NCBI RefSeq assembly: GCF_001667735.1
Contig: NZ_LZJN01000026.1
Span: forward strand, 1-63,640
Direction of reading: 5' to 3'
Length of the DNA: 63,640 bases
From: Mycobacterium sp. E183
Lineage (GTDB): Bacteria > Actinomycetota > Actinomycetes > Mycobacteriales > Mycobacteriaceae
The notes beneath the pieces are model-generated. The model saw only the letters and a program-made list of their open reading frames with translations. It was not told where the DNA came from and searched no databases. Below, piece by piece: positions 30,412 to 38,930 of the stretch; position 1 is the first letter of the stretch; each line of letters opens with the position of its first letter. A program made the translations under genes and the position numbers.

Positions 30412-31356
30412 ATGACGGCTGCTGCGGCGCGCGCCGTACGGTTCGACCGGTACGGGGGCCGGGAGGTGTTGTACGTGGCCGACATCGACATGCCTCGGCC
30501 CGGGCCCGGCGAGGTGGTGGTCGAGGTCCGCGCCGCGGGGATCAATCCGGGTGAGGCGGCTATCCGAAGCGGCGCGATGCATGAGATGTTTCCCGCGACC
30601 TTCCCATCCGGGCAGGGCAGCGACCTCGCCGGGGTCGTTACCGAGGTCGGCGCCGGGGTCACCGAATTCGCGGTGGGCGACGAGGTTTTGGGGTTCAGCT
30701 TCCGCCGATCCAGCCACGCGACCCACACGGCCGTCCCAGTGGGCCAGCTGATCCGCAAACCGCCCCAACTCAGTTGGGAGGTGGCGGGTTCGCTCTACGT
30801 CGTCGGCGTGACGGCGTACGCTGCCGTCCGGGCCGTGGCACCGCAACCGGGTGAGACGGTCGGCGTCTCGGCGGCCGCGGGCGGGGTGGGGGGCATCGCC
30901 GTGCAACTTCTCGCGCTCCGCGGGGCACGGGTGCTCGGCATCGCCGGACCCGACAACGCCGACTGGCTGCGCGCCCACGGCGCCATCCCGATCCCGTATG
31001 GGGACGGGCTGACCACTCGGCTGCGCGAGGCGGCACCGTCCGGGATCGACGCGTTCATCGACTTGTTCGGCCCCGACTACGTGCAGCTTGCCGTCGATCT
31101 CGGCGTCGCACCCGAGCGAATCGACACCATCATCTCGTTCCAGAAGGCCGCCGAGGTGGGCGCCAAGACCGAAGGCAGCGCCGAGGCGTCCACGCCGGAG
31201 GTGTTGACCGGGATAGCCGGCCTCGTCGCCGACGGCGCGATCGATTTCGAGGTCGCCGCCACCTACCCGCTGGATCGGGTCGCCGACGCCTACGAAGAAT
31301 TGGAGAAGCGCCACACCCGCGGCAAAATCGTTCTGCTGCCTACGGATTCACAATGA
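30412..31356 (+). CDS. Zinc-free quinone oxidoreductase / medium-chain NADP reductase
   Basis: 314 residues, medium-chain dehydrogenase of the zeta-crystallin/quinone oxidoreductase class: VRFDRYGGREVLYVADIDMP at the start, AGINPGEAAIRSG, and Rossmann motif VSAAAGGVGGIAVQLL. No Cys or His in the usual zinc positions, so a zinc-free NADPH:quinone or enone reductase. GGGAGGAAACGAC precedes ATG 30412; an upstream frame extension is not supported. Follows car by 195 bases in the same direction; it could reduce products such as enals, but co-transcription is not shown. Its 3' end overlaps the convergent frameshifted gene. Confidence 0.87.
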   Translation: MTAAAARAVRFDRYGGREVLYVADIDMPRPGPGEVVVEVRAAGINPGEAAIRSGAMHEMFPATFPSGQGSDLAGVVTEVGAGVTEFAVGDEVLGFSFRRSSHATHTAVPVGQLIRKPPQLSWEVAGSLYVVGVTAYAAVRAVAPQPGETVGVSAAAGGVGGIAVQLLALRGARVLGIAGPDNADWLRAHGAIPIPYGDGLTTRLREAAPSGIDAFIDLFGPDYVQLAVDLGVAPERIDTIISFQKAAEVGAKTEGSAEASTPEVLTGIAGLVADGAIDFEVAATYPLDRVADAYEELEKRHTRGKIVLLPTDSQ

Positions 31357-31667
31357 CGCGGCGGGGCCGACGACTCCCGCCTGCACGATCTTGACCACCA
31401 CCAGGGCTACCGCGACGACTAGATAAGCCCGCAGGGTGAACAGCCCCGCCCGGCGGACCGCGCGGCGCTCCGCGCGGGTGAGCGTTGGGGTGTCGTCGAG
31501 CTCGTCGACCTGCTCGGGATCCAGGCCGCCCCCGAGCGCCCGTACGGCGGCCCCGGCTCCGTCGCGCCGATGCGGCCGAACGCACTGACGATGTCGCCGG
31601 CGGGTGGCGCGGCCGGAGTCGTTGGCGCGCTGACGGCGCCGAGGGCCTCGGATGACACGGGGGTCAT
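31348..31667 (-). pseudogene. Small membrane protein gene broken by a one-base deletion in a G run
   Basis: Reading leftward, the frame starting MTPVSSEALGAVSAP runs to YGRSG and then loses sense in a run of five G (five C at 31529-31533 on the plus strand). Adding one G restores a sensible 106-residue protein: GLDPEQVDELDDTPTLTRAERRAV, then a membrane segment AYLVVAVALVVVKIVQ and a final GPAASL stopping at 31348. The downstream frame has no start of its own. So it is a frameshift mutation, a sequencing error at the homopolymer, or a -1 programmed shift. Lies 19 bases behind the 69-residue gene. Function unknown. Confidence 0.66.
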
Positions 31668-31686
31668 GGTGTGTTCGCCCGAAGCG

Positions 31687-31896
31687 TCACCGGCGGTCGC
31701 CGGTCGAGGGGTGGCCGCCCAGCGAGGCCGTGACCACCGCGATCGGCATCCGCGACACGTACAGGTTCGCCCGCTCCTGGGGAGTCAGGGCGCTCCGCGC
31801 GTGCAGCTTGGTCGCCAGCAGGCGCGCCGACCGCAGCAATGCCCGGCCGCGCCCCCCGGTGCGACCGGTAACACGCTGTGTGACAACAAAAGCCAT
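31687..31896 (-). CDS. Small basic protein, 69 residues, unknown function
   Basis: Begins MAFVVTQRVTGRTGGRGRAL and continues LLATKLHARSALTPQERANLYVSRMPIAVVTASLGG. Rich in Arg, one Ala/Val-rich segment near the end (PIAVVTASLGG), no Cys. The ribosome site AAGGAGAAGATC just before the ATG supports it. The next gene (frameshifted membrane protein) starts 19 bases on, so they form a small leftward operon. No known domain. Confidence 0.7.
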   Translation of the reverse strand: MAFVVTQRVTGRTGGRGRALLRSARLLATKLHARSALTPQERANLYVSRMPIAVVTASLGGHPSTGDRR

Positions 31897-32003
31897 GATC
31901 TTCTCCTTCAGGGGAGGTCCGATCGGCTCAGATCAGGCGGACAGCGACGGCGAGCCGCGGGCGCGTTGAACGTGCCCGGATTGCCAGCGATGATCGCGAA
32001 AGC

Positions 32004-32078
32004 TCAAGCGGCAGAATGAATGCCGGAACCGGATCGGGACAAGACGGATTTCGGATAGGGACTATCGCCTGGACTCAT
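32004..32078 (-). CDS. Possible 24-residue leader peptide
   Basis: Starts at ATG 32078 after GAGGAGGTGAGGGCGAG, an unusually strong ribosome site, and ends at TGA 32004. The peptide is Ser-rich (MSPGDSPYPKSVLSRSGSG...). It precedes the 69-residue gene by 107 bases on the same strand, so it could be a translated leader. Only the ribosome site supports it. Confidence 0.3.
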   Translation of the reverse strand: MSPGDSPYPKSVLSRSGSGIHSAA

Positions 32079-32101
32079 CTCGCCCTCACCTCCTCACGGC
32101 C

Positions 32102-32132
32102 ATGACACGCGCGGGTGTCATCACATGTCACC
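32102..32132. promoter_or_regulatory. Stacked TGTCA/TGACA dyads
   Basis: ATGACAC-GCGCGG-GTGTCAT (32102-32121) is a perfect 7-base inverted repeat, and GGTGTCAT-CAC-ATGTCACC (32114-32132) an 8-base one with one mismatch that shares its left arm. Looks like a cooperative operator in a divergent promoter region. Regulator unknown. Confidence 0.48.
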
Positions 32133-32480
32133 TGAACGAGGGAGGAGCGAATGCCGGCAACACGCCGCCGTCGCACCCCTCTCGTCGGAGCTTCGGCACT
32201 GCACGGCGTATCCGGAACTCCGTCGATGGCCGTTCCGGAAGCCACTTGGGCTCAACCCTTGGGTCCGGGAAGAGCTGTCCTGACCCGGGGCGTCTCTCGA
32301 CGTTCGGGGTCAGTGGCCTGTGTCCGTGCAGACGCCTCACCTACCGAGGTGCTTGCGAAGACCTTTTTACACCGCGGCCCAGTGCCCGTCAAACTCATTT
32401 GCGTAGCCATTGCGGCAGGTCGTGGCCCCCGCCGCCGCTGCGCAGCCGCTCGCGCGCCGCCGACGCCTACCCTCGACGGC

Positions 32481-33140
32481 ATGGCCAACACTCTCCAAGA
32501 CCCGAAGGTCGCGTCCGTGCTCGACCGCATGTACACCGAAGCGCAGAACCAGATGTCGCTGTTGCGTCAGCGGATTGGTGACTTCGACCGGCCGATGACG
32601 GCGCAGGAGCGCGCCGACGCGATGAGCGAGTTCTACATCCCGGTCACGCCCGATGCCGGCCGGTTGCTCTATGCGCTGGTGCGCGCGACCCGTCCGGCGA
32701 CGGTCGTCGAATTCGGCATGTCGTTCGGCATCTCCGCCGTCCACCTGGCGTCTGCGGTGCGCGACAACGGCGCCGGCCGAGTGGTGACGACCGAGCTCAA
32801 CGACTCCAAGATCGCCGCCGCAAGACAGACATTCGCCAGCACCGGCCTCGACGACGTGATCACGATCCTCGAAGGGGACGCGCTGGCCACGCTGGCCACC
32901 CTGGACGGACCGGTCGACTTCGTCTTGCTCGACGGTTGGAAGGACTTGTACCTGCCGGTGATCGAGCTGCTCGAGCCGCGGCTGTCGACGGGCGCCTTGG
33001 TGGTCGCCGACAACGCCAGCGCCGCGGACACCCAACCGTATCTGGACCGGGTGCGTGATCCCGAGAACGGCTACGTCAGCTTCAACTTCGCGGTCCGGGA
33101 CAGCGACAGCATGGAATTGAGCTGCCGCACCGGGGCTTAA
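32481..33140 (+). CDS. SAM-dependent O-methyltransferase (family 3)
   Basis: 219 residues, COMT-type class I methyltransferase. SAM motif I VVEFGMSFGISAVHLA, acidic loop TTELNDSKIAAARQTF, and FVLLDGWKDLYLPVIELLEPRL with the metal-binding Asp typical of catechol/caffeoyl-CoA methyltransferases; NASAADTQPYLDRVRD follows. ATG 32481 (MANTLQDPKV) is the family start; ATG 32151 upstream in frame has a better ribosome site but a non-coding-like extension. The stop codon overlaps that of the convergent acyltransferase. Substrate unknown. Confidence 0.86.
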   Translation: MANTLQDPKVASVLDRMYTEAQNQMSLLRQRIGDFDRPMTAQERADAMSEFYIPVTPDAGRLLYALVRATRPATVVEFGMSFGISAVHLASAVRDNGAGRVVTTELNDSKIAAARQTFASTGLDDVITILEGDALATLATLDGPVDFVLLDGWKDLYLPVIELLEPRLSTGALVVADNASAADTQPYLDRVRDPENGYVSFNFAVRDSDSMELSCRTGA

Positions 33141-35140
33141 CGCAGCGATTCCTCGAGCCACGGCGTCAACCACTTCACCCCTTCGGGCGTGAGGTGGACG
33201 CCGTCGCTGCGCACCTTGATGCCGTCGACCTTGGCGGTGTAAACGCCGTCCGGGCAGAGCTTCTTGTTCAGGTCCAGGATCTGCACGTTGGGGTGATGGC
33301 TCACCGTCTTGCGCAGCATGGTGTTCCACAGATTGACCCGATCCGGTTGGTCCTCCGGATACAGTCGCCCGTCCGGCTTTTCGCCGCCCCTGCTGTAGGG
33401 CACCGTGGCGACCACCACGCGAACGCCGGTGGACCCCACGATGTTCAGCGCCCGCTCCAGCTCACCGTTGAGGTACGCGTCGAACGTGGGATCGCCGATG
33501 TGGGTCCACTGACCCTCGTTGACGCGGTCGACCGTTTCCCAACGGCCGATGACCAACAGCGCGACATCCGGTTGGTCCTGGGCGACCTGCGTCGCCCACC
33601 TGATCGGCCAACCGTCGCACTCCGGCCTCTGCTCCAGGGTTTGACCGATGTACCGATACGGCGTGCCGCGCACCAGGCTGCAGCCGATGACGGTGTGGTC
33701 GAGAAACGCGTATCCCGGCGTCGGCGGCAGGTAATGCATCCACGTCCACCCGATCGAATCCCCGAACACCGAAACGGTGAACGGCCGGTTGGGATCGCGG
33801 GGACCGGCGGGGCGGCCGCCGCCCGGCGGCGACGGGGACACGGCGGCGACCGCCGAGACTCCCGGCGGCAGGCCGGCCTCGCGCAGGCCGGGACCGGTCC
33901 CCACCGGGACCACCAGCAGGGTCACCGCGGCGGCGCTGGCCACGGTCGCCGCAGCCAACGGCAGCAGCGGTACCCGCGCCGGCCGCCAACGCCGGATCGG
34001 TTGCTCGATCAGCCACCAGGACGCCGCGGCCAGCGCCACCGTCGCAGCGCACCGCGCGGCGAACAGCGGCAACCCGTTCCATCCGGTGCGTTCGCCGTTG
34101 AGTGCCAGGAAGATTGGCCAGTGCCACAGGTAGACGCCGTAGGAGATGGTGCCCAACCACACCAGCGGGGGCGCGGCCAGGATGCGGGCGACCACCCCGC
34201 GCTGCTCCAAGGCCACCGGCGCCACCACGACGACGGACGCAACCGCGACCCCGATGAGCAGACCGTGGCGGAATTCGCCGCTGTCGCCCGTCGCGTAGTG
34301 GGTCGCCGCCGCGAGCCCCGCCAGCCCGACGAGCGGCAGAACGCGGGCGACGCGCCGCGCCCACCGGGTTCGGATCAGGCACCAGCCGCGGTTCAGCGAC
34401 GGCCAGTCGCGAACCAGCAGAGCCGCCGCCGCGGCGCCGGTCAGCAACGCCTGCGCGCGGGTATCGGTGCCGAAATACACGCGATCCCGGGTGCCGTCGG
34501 ACACCATCACCATGGCGACCGCGGCCGAAGCCAGGGCCCCCAGGGTGGCGATGACGAACGTCGCGAATCGGACATCGCCGACGGTCGCGCGGGTGAAGCG
34601 GCGCCTCGCGCGCGCGGCCAACACCAGCGTCACCGCGATCAGCAGCACCGGCCACACGAAGTAGTACTGCTCCTCCACCCCGAGTGACCAGGTGTGCTGC
34701 AGCGGCGAGGGCGGGGCACCCTGCGTGAAGTAGTCGGTCTTCTGGGCGACGAACCGCCAGTTCGCCACCCACAGGAACGCCGCGATCGCGTCGTCGCGCA
34801 GGCCGGTGAGGGAGCGGTCGGGAAGGAGTTGGCGGGCGGCGCCCACGGTGAGCACCATCAGCACCAGGGCCGGCAGCAGCCGACGTGCGCGGCGAATCCA
34901 GAAGCCGGTCAGCTCGATACGGCCGGTGCGGCCGAGCTCGTCCAGAAGCAGCGAGGTGATCAGGAATCCGCTGAGCACGAAGAAGACGTCGACACCGATG
35001 AATCCGCCGCCCACCCCGGGGATGCCGCCATGGCCGACCAGCACCAGCGCGACGGCGATCGCACGCAGCCCGTCGAGCGCCGGAATCCCGCTGCGCCGCT
35101 CCGGCTTGTCCCAGATCGCCAGCCGACCGACCCTGCGCAC
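33137..35140 (-). CDS. OatA-like membrane acyltransferase with SGNH domain (Rv0111-like)
   Basis: 667 residues. An acyltransferase-3 module of ten to eleven membrane helices (about 20-420) with the family motifs LVGHGGIPGVGGGFIGVDVFFVLSGFLIT, RRLLPAL, and EEQYYFVWPV; then an extracytoplasmic SGNH esterase-like domain (about 450-665) with GDSIGW and the C-terminal SDGVHLTPEGV Asp-His pair. Moves acyl groups across the membrane onto cell-wall glycan or lipid. M. tuberculosis Rv0111 has the same design and position. GTG 35140 is the longest start; no strong ribosome site. Confidence 0.9.
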   Translation of the reverse strand: MRRVGRLAIWDKPERRSGIPALDGLRAIAVALVLVGHGGIPGVGGGFIGVDVFFVLSGFLITSLLLDELGRTGRIELTGFWIRRARRLLPALVLMVLTVGAARQLLPDRSLTGLRDDAIAAFLWVANWRFVAQKTDYFTQGAPPSPLQHTWSLGVEEQYYFVWPVLLIAVTLVLAARARRRFTRATVGDVRFATFVIATLGALASAAVAMVMVSDGTRDRVYFGTDTRAQALLTGAAAAALLVRDWPSLNRGWCLIRTRWARRVARVLPLVGLAGLAAATHYATGDSGEFRHGLLIGVAVASVVVVAPVALEQRGVVARILAAPPLVWLGTISYGVYLWHWPIFLALNGERTGWNGLPLFAARCAATVALAAASWWLIEQPIRRWRPARVPLLPLAAATVASAAAVTLLVVPVGTGPGLREAGLPPGVSAVAAVSPSPPGGGRPAGPRDPNRPFTVSVFGDSIGWTWMHYLPPTPGYAFLDHTVIGCSLVRGTPYRYIGQTLEQRPECDGWPIRWATQVAQDQPDVALLVIGRWETVDRVNEGQWTHIGDPTFDAYLNGELERALNIVGSTGVRVVVATVPYSRGGEKPDGRLYPEDQPDRVNLWNTMLRKTVSHHPNVQILDLNKKLCPDGVYTAKVDGIKVRSDGVHLTPEGVKWLTPWLEESLR

Positions 35141-35501
35141 GGGAGCGACCCACCGGGTCCGCCGACCACGGCGAGCCGGCGCGGTATTGATCCCGCCCGG
35201 CTCAGCACTCGCGGTTAGCGCGCCCTGACCACCTTGTCGCCCGGCGCCATAGTTGATGCCGATACGTCGCTGCCCCTCCTCTTGATCGGAGCCAGCTTAA
35301 AGGCGCCGGTGGCGCTTGCGCGGAAGACACGCAACGGTTTTCCGATTTCGTCGGAGAGTTCGAGCCCGCGGGCTGAGGGCCGGCAGCGGCGGCGCGTCGA
35401 CACGAACGCGCGCGCGTGAGCGGCGCCGGTGCCCGCGCGGCTCGCGGCCGCCGCGACTAGGGTCGACAACGACCAATGATGATGCAGAGGAAGGCTCACC
35501 C
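35141..35501. other. Intergenic region between acyltransferase and alcohol dehydrogenase
   Basis: 361 bases between two divergent genes. Two short open frames (leftward 35215-35499, rightward 35234-35419) lack ribosome sites and recognisable similarity. I see no clear dyad or terminator. Confidence 0.55.
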
Positions 35502-36521
35502 ATGCGCGGCGTCGTAATGCATGCCCCGGGGGACGTGCGAGTCGAAGACCGGGGTGATCCCGAGATAATCCATCCGACGGACGCGATCATCAAGATGTCG
35601 GCGACCTGCATCTGTGGTTCGGATCTGTGGCCGTACCGCGGCGCCGACGAGGTGCACAACGCCCCCATGGGACACGAATACGTGGGCATCGTGGAGGAGG
35701 TCGGCAGCGACGTCCGCAACGTCGCGCCCGGCCAATTCGTCGTCGGCTCCTTCGTCACGTCGGACAACACCTGCGAGATCTGCCGAGCGGGCTATCAGAG
35801 CCGCTGCGTGCACGGTGAACTCATGGGCAACATCGGCACCCAGGCCCAATACGCGCGCATCCCGCTGGCCGACGGCACCCTGGTGGCCACACCCGAGATG
35901 CCGCCCGCAGAGATGATCCCCAGCCTGCTGGCGGCCTCCGACGTATTGGGCACCGGCTGGTTCGCCGCGGTGGCGGCCGAGGCCGGTCCCGGCAAGACCG
36001 TCACCGTGGTCGGCGACGGAGCGGTCGGACTGCTCGGCGTCCTGGCCGCCAGGCAACTCGGCGCCGAGCGGGTCATCGCGATGAGCCGGCACCGCGATCG
36101 CCAAGCGTTGGCCCGCGAGTTCGGGGCGACCGACATCGTCGAAGAACGCGGCGACGAAGGTGTGGCCAGGATCAAAGACCTGACGAACGGCCTCGGCGCC
36201 CACAGCGTCGTGGAGGCGGTCGGCACCCAGCAATCGATGATGCAAGCCATCTCCGCCACCCGACCGGGCGGTCACGTGGGCTACGTCGGCCTCTCGCACG
36301 ACGTCGCGCTGCCCGGCGATGAGCTGTTCTTCTCCATGGTGCACCTGCACGGCGGCCTCGCCCCGGTACGGCGATTCCTCCCCGAGCTGATCAGGCTGAT
36401 CTGGGACGGTGAGATCAACCCCGGCAAGGTGTTCGACCTGAACCTGCCGCTCCAGGACGCCGCCGAAGGCTACAAGGCAATGGACGAACGTCGCGCGGTC
36501 AAAGTGCTGCTCAACGTCTGA
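35502..36521 (+). CDS. Zinc-dependent alcohol dehydrogenase family protein
   Basis: 339 residues, medium-chain dehydrogenase. Catalytic zinc ligands in CICGSDLW and GHEYVG; structural zinc lobe reads TCEICRAGYQSRC, with Asp at the first of the four usual Cys positions. Rossmann motif VVGDGAVGLLGVL. NAD(P)-dependent oxidation of an alcohol; acceptor and substrate unknown. GAGGAAGG upstream of ATG 35502. It is convergent with the SDR at the end of the leftward island operon (12 bases apart) and is the left-hand edge of block C. Confidence 0.88.
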   Translation: MRGVVMHAPGDVRVEDRGDPEIIHPTDAIIKMSATCICGSDLWPYRGADEVHNAPMGHEYVGIVEEVGSDVRNVAPGQFVVGSFVTSDNTCEICRAGYQSRCVHGELMGNIGTQAQYARIPLADGTLVATPEMPPAEMIPSLLAASDVLGTGWFAAVAAEAGPGKTVTVVGDGAVGLLGVLAARQLGAERVIAMSRHRDRQALAREFGATDIVEERGDEGVARIKDLTNGLGAHSVVEAVGTQQSMMQAISATRPGGHVGYVGLSHDVALPGDELFFSMVHLHGGLAPVRRFLPELIRLIWDGEINPGKVFDLNLPLQDAAEGYKAMDERRAVKVLLNV

Positions 36522-36532
36522 GCTCCGCCCGC

Positions 36533-37315
36533 TTAACGCTCGACCCAACGCGAGTTCAAGGCGAAGTCCGACAGATACTTGGTCGAACTCCAGCCGCCAT
36601 CGACGACGATCGTCTGCCCGTTGATGAAGCTGCCCCCGGGGGAACACAGGAACGCAACGGTGCTGGCCATGTCATCGATGGTCCCCAGCCTCTGATGCGG
36701 CGTCATCTCGGTGTTGATTTTTCGGAACCTGTCGTCTTCCAAGCGCTTTTCGACCATCGGAGTGACCGTCACTCCGGGCGCCACAGCGTTGCATCGGATG
36801 CCGGCCGCCCCGTACTGACAGGCGATGTGGGTGGTGAGTGCGGTCAGCCCTCCCTTGGCCGCCGAGTAGGCGCCACCGCGCAGGCCGCCGACGACGGCGA
36901 ACGTCGATGTGACGTTGATGATGGCCGACCCCGGTCCCATGTGGGGCAACGCTTCGCGCGCCAGCCTGAACGGTGCACGCAGCATCAAACTCAGGAAATA
37001 GTCGAGTGTTTCGTCGTCGGTCTCGTGCAGCGGCTTGGGGCTGCCCACCCCTGCGTTGTTGATGAGGAAGTCGACGTGACCCCAGCGGCCGACCGCGAGG
37101 TCCACGATGCGGCCCGGCGCGTCGTCCTCGGTCAGATCGACCGCGAGTGTCGCGACACGGCTCGGATCGTTGATGGCCCTTTCCAGCTCGGCCAGCCGGC
37201 CCTGATCCCGGCCCGTGCCGACGATCGCCATCCCCATCTCGGCGAGTTTCGTCGCGCATCCCAGGCCGATGCCGCTGCTTGCTCCCGTCACGATTGCGAC
37301 CTGCATATCACCCAT
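36533..37315 (-). CDS. Short-chain dehydrogenase/reductase (SDR)
   Basis: 260 residues. Cofactor motif TGASSGIG, acidic NAD-side region VDLTEDD, NNAGVG, catalytic Ser (INVTSTF) and AYSAAKGG giving Tyr and Lys; the ending FINGQTIVVDGGWSSTKYLSDFALNSRW has the usual dinucleotide-binding C-terminus plus an extra tail. Last gene of the leftward operon (propeller, GntR, FadD, SDR), overlapping FadD by 8 bases. ATG 37315 has AAGGTAG before it. Probably oxidises or reduces a hydroxy/keto CoA intermediate. Confidence 0.9.
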   Translation of the reverse strand: MGDMQVAIVTGASSGIGLGCATKLAEMGMAIVGTGRDQGRLAELERAINDPSRVATLAVDLTEDDAPGRIVDLAVGRWGHVDFLINNAGVGSPKPLHETDDETLDYFLSLMLRAPFRLAREALPHMGPGSAIINVTSTFAVVGGLRGGAYSAAKGGLTALTTHIACQYGAAGIRCNAVAPGVTVTPMVEKRLEDDRFRKINTEMTPHQRLGTIDDMASTVAFLCSPGGSFINGQTIVVDGGWSSTKYLSDFALNSRWVER

Positions 37316-38921
37316 CTACCTTCGTCAGCGCGAGCTTGATCTGGTGTTTCAGCACCTTTCCCGCATCGTTCTTCGGCAGCGTGTCCCAGAAGACGACCTG
37401 TTCTGGCGCTTTGAATTTGGCGACGCCCTTGCTTTGCAGCAGGGCAAGCAGGCTCGCGACGTCCGGCCGTGATGAACCCGCGGGAACGATCACGGCGCAC
37501 GCGCGCTCTCCGGTCCGGTCGTCGGGCAGTCCCACGACGGCGATTTCGGCCACGCCGGGATGGTCGGTCAGCAAGTCTTCGACCTCCTTGGCCGAGATGT
37601 TCTCGCCGTTGCGGATGATGACGTCCTTGGCGCGGCCGGTGACCACGAGGTACTGGCCGTCGACCCAGCGGCCCAGGTCGCCCGTCCGGAAATAGCCTGC
37701 CTCGTCGAAGGATTCGGCCTCATCCTCAGCGTGCAGGTAGCCCAATAGCATCTGCGGCCCTCGGACACAGATTTCGCCCTCGCCGGCCGCGGCGGCCGGG
37801 TGCGGGGCGAGCTTGATCTCGGCGATGCCCACGCGTCCGTCGGTCTCGGCCGCGTGGGCGGCCTCGTCTCGCTCCAGCGCTCCGACCGTCGTGACCGGCA
37901 CTTCGGTGCAGCCGTACACCCGGGTGACCACCGCCCGGTCGAGATAGGCGCCGGCCCGGCGAATCAATGACGGCGAGACGGCGGCGCCACCGCAAATGAA
38001 CACCTTCAAGGCGGGCAGCCGGCTGCCGGCACGCTCGGCGGCGGAGAGCAGCTGTTGCAGAAACGGTGTCGCCCCGGCCATATGGGTGCACCGCTGGCCG
38101 TCCATCACCGCCACGGCCGCCGATGGATCCCACCGATCCATCAGGATCGCGGACGTGCCCAGAAGCAGCGGACATTCGAACGCATAGATCGAGCCGCCGA
38201 TGTGTGCGATCGGCGACGGCACCAGGAACGCGTCGCCGGGGCTGACGTCCCAGTGGTCCCGGATCTGGCGGATCAGCGCATGAATCGAATTGTGGCTGTG
38301 CAGAACGCCTTTCGGACGGCCCGAGGTGCCGGAGGTGTAGAGGACCATCCGCACGGCGTCGGGATCCAGGCTGGGCAGCCGCGTCGCGACCGGCCCCTGC
38401 TCCAGCAGTTGCGGGTACGGCGTGTGCCGGCCGGCTCGCCCCGTTTCGGAGCCGCGCAGCACGACCACCTCGGGCGCCCGGTCCATCGCGGCCGTCACCC
38501 CCTGGACCATCGCGGCATAGTCGTGACCGCCGAACCGGTGCGGGACGAAGATCATGGCGGCGCCGACGTCTTCGAGGATGAAGCGCAGCTCACGGTCGCG
38601 CAGCGAAGGCAGGATCGGATTCACCACCATCCCGGCGAGGGTCGCCGCCAGATAGATGACCGCCGCCTCGTGCCAGTTGGGCAGCATGAACGACACGACG
38701 CTGCCCACCGGCATGCGCGCCAGCAGGGTGTTCGCCAACGCGATGGCCTGCGTGTGGAGCGTGGCAACGTCGATCCGAATGTCCCGGTCCACCAGCACAA
38801 TACGGCGCGGCGAAGTCGCCACGGCCGCGAGCAGGGAATCTGCCAGCGTGGTATGGACCCACAGGTCGCGCCGGTACGCGTCCGCCGCGCGTGCGGGGTC
38901 CTGGCGGGCCGGGGCGATCAC
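37308..38921 (-). CDS. AMP-forming acyl-CoA ligase (FadD type)
   Basis: 537 residues, ANL superfamily. P-loop MVLYTSGTSGRPKGVLHSH, VYGCTEVP, YFRTGDLGRW, and hinge TGRAKDVIIRNGENISAKEVEDLL, with catalytic Lys in LPKNDAGKVLKHQ. Closest by eye to cyclohexanecarboxylate/medium-chain CoA ligases. Probably activates the carboxylic acid made after ring opening or aldehyde oxidation. 9 bases behind the GntR regulator on the same strand, overlaps the SDR by 8. Confidence 0.9.
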   Translation of the reverse strand: MIAPARQDPARAADAYRRDLWVHTTLADSLLAAVATSPRRIVLVDRDIRIDVATLHTQAIALANTLLARMPVGSVVSFMLPNWHEAAVIYLAATLAGMVVNPILPSLRDRELRFILEDVGAAMIFVPHRFGGHDYAAMVQGVTAAMDRAPEVVVLRGSETGRAGRHTPYPQLLEQGPVATRLPSLDPDAVRMVLYTSGTSGRPKGVLHSHNSIHALIRQIRDHWDVSPGDAFLVPSPIAHIGGSIYAFECPLLLGTSAILMDRWDPSAAVAVMDGQRCTHMAGATPFLQQLLSAAERAGSRLPALKVFICGGAAVSPSLIRRAGAYLDRAVVTRVYGCTEVPVTTVGALERDEAAHAAETDGRVGIAEIKLAPHPAAAAGEGEICVRGPQMLLGYLHAEDEAESFDEAGYFRTGDLGRWVDGQYLVVTGRAKDVIIRNGENISAKEVEDLLTDHPGVAEIAVVGLPDDRTGERACAVIVPAGSSRPDVASLLALLQSKGVAKFKAPEQVVFWDTLPKNDAGKVLKHQIKLALTKVDG

Positions 38922-38930
38922 CGCAACAAC

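Larger units (their letters stand above)
31897..32480. other. 584-base region without a supported gene
   Basis: Holds the leader of the 69-residue gene, a possible 24-codon leftward frame (32004-32078) and stacked TGTCA/TGACA dyads at 32102-32132. Rightward, ATG 32151 has a good ribosome site (GAGGGAGGAGCGA), but the frame behind it to 32480 has poor codon use (TTA, TTT, clustered Arg) and reads into the O-methyltransferase without a stop. I see no other convincing gene. Confidence 0.55.

Noticed and set aside
32151..32480. An upstream start of the O-methyltransferase with a strong ribosome site
   Set aside because: The added 110 residues are Arg/Pro-rich, carry rare codons and do not belong to the family; kept as a leader observation.
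33194..34687. A 497-residue plus-strand frame opposite the acyltransferase
   Set aside because: Antisense to a protein with clear acyltransferase-3 and SGNH motifs; composition typical of a shadow.
35215..35499. A 94-residue leftward frame between the acyltransferase and alcohol dehydrogenase
   Set aside because: No ribosome site and no domain, with unconvincing composition.
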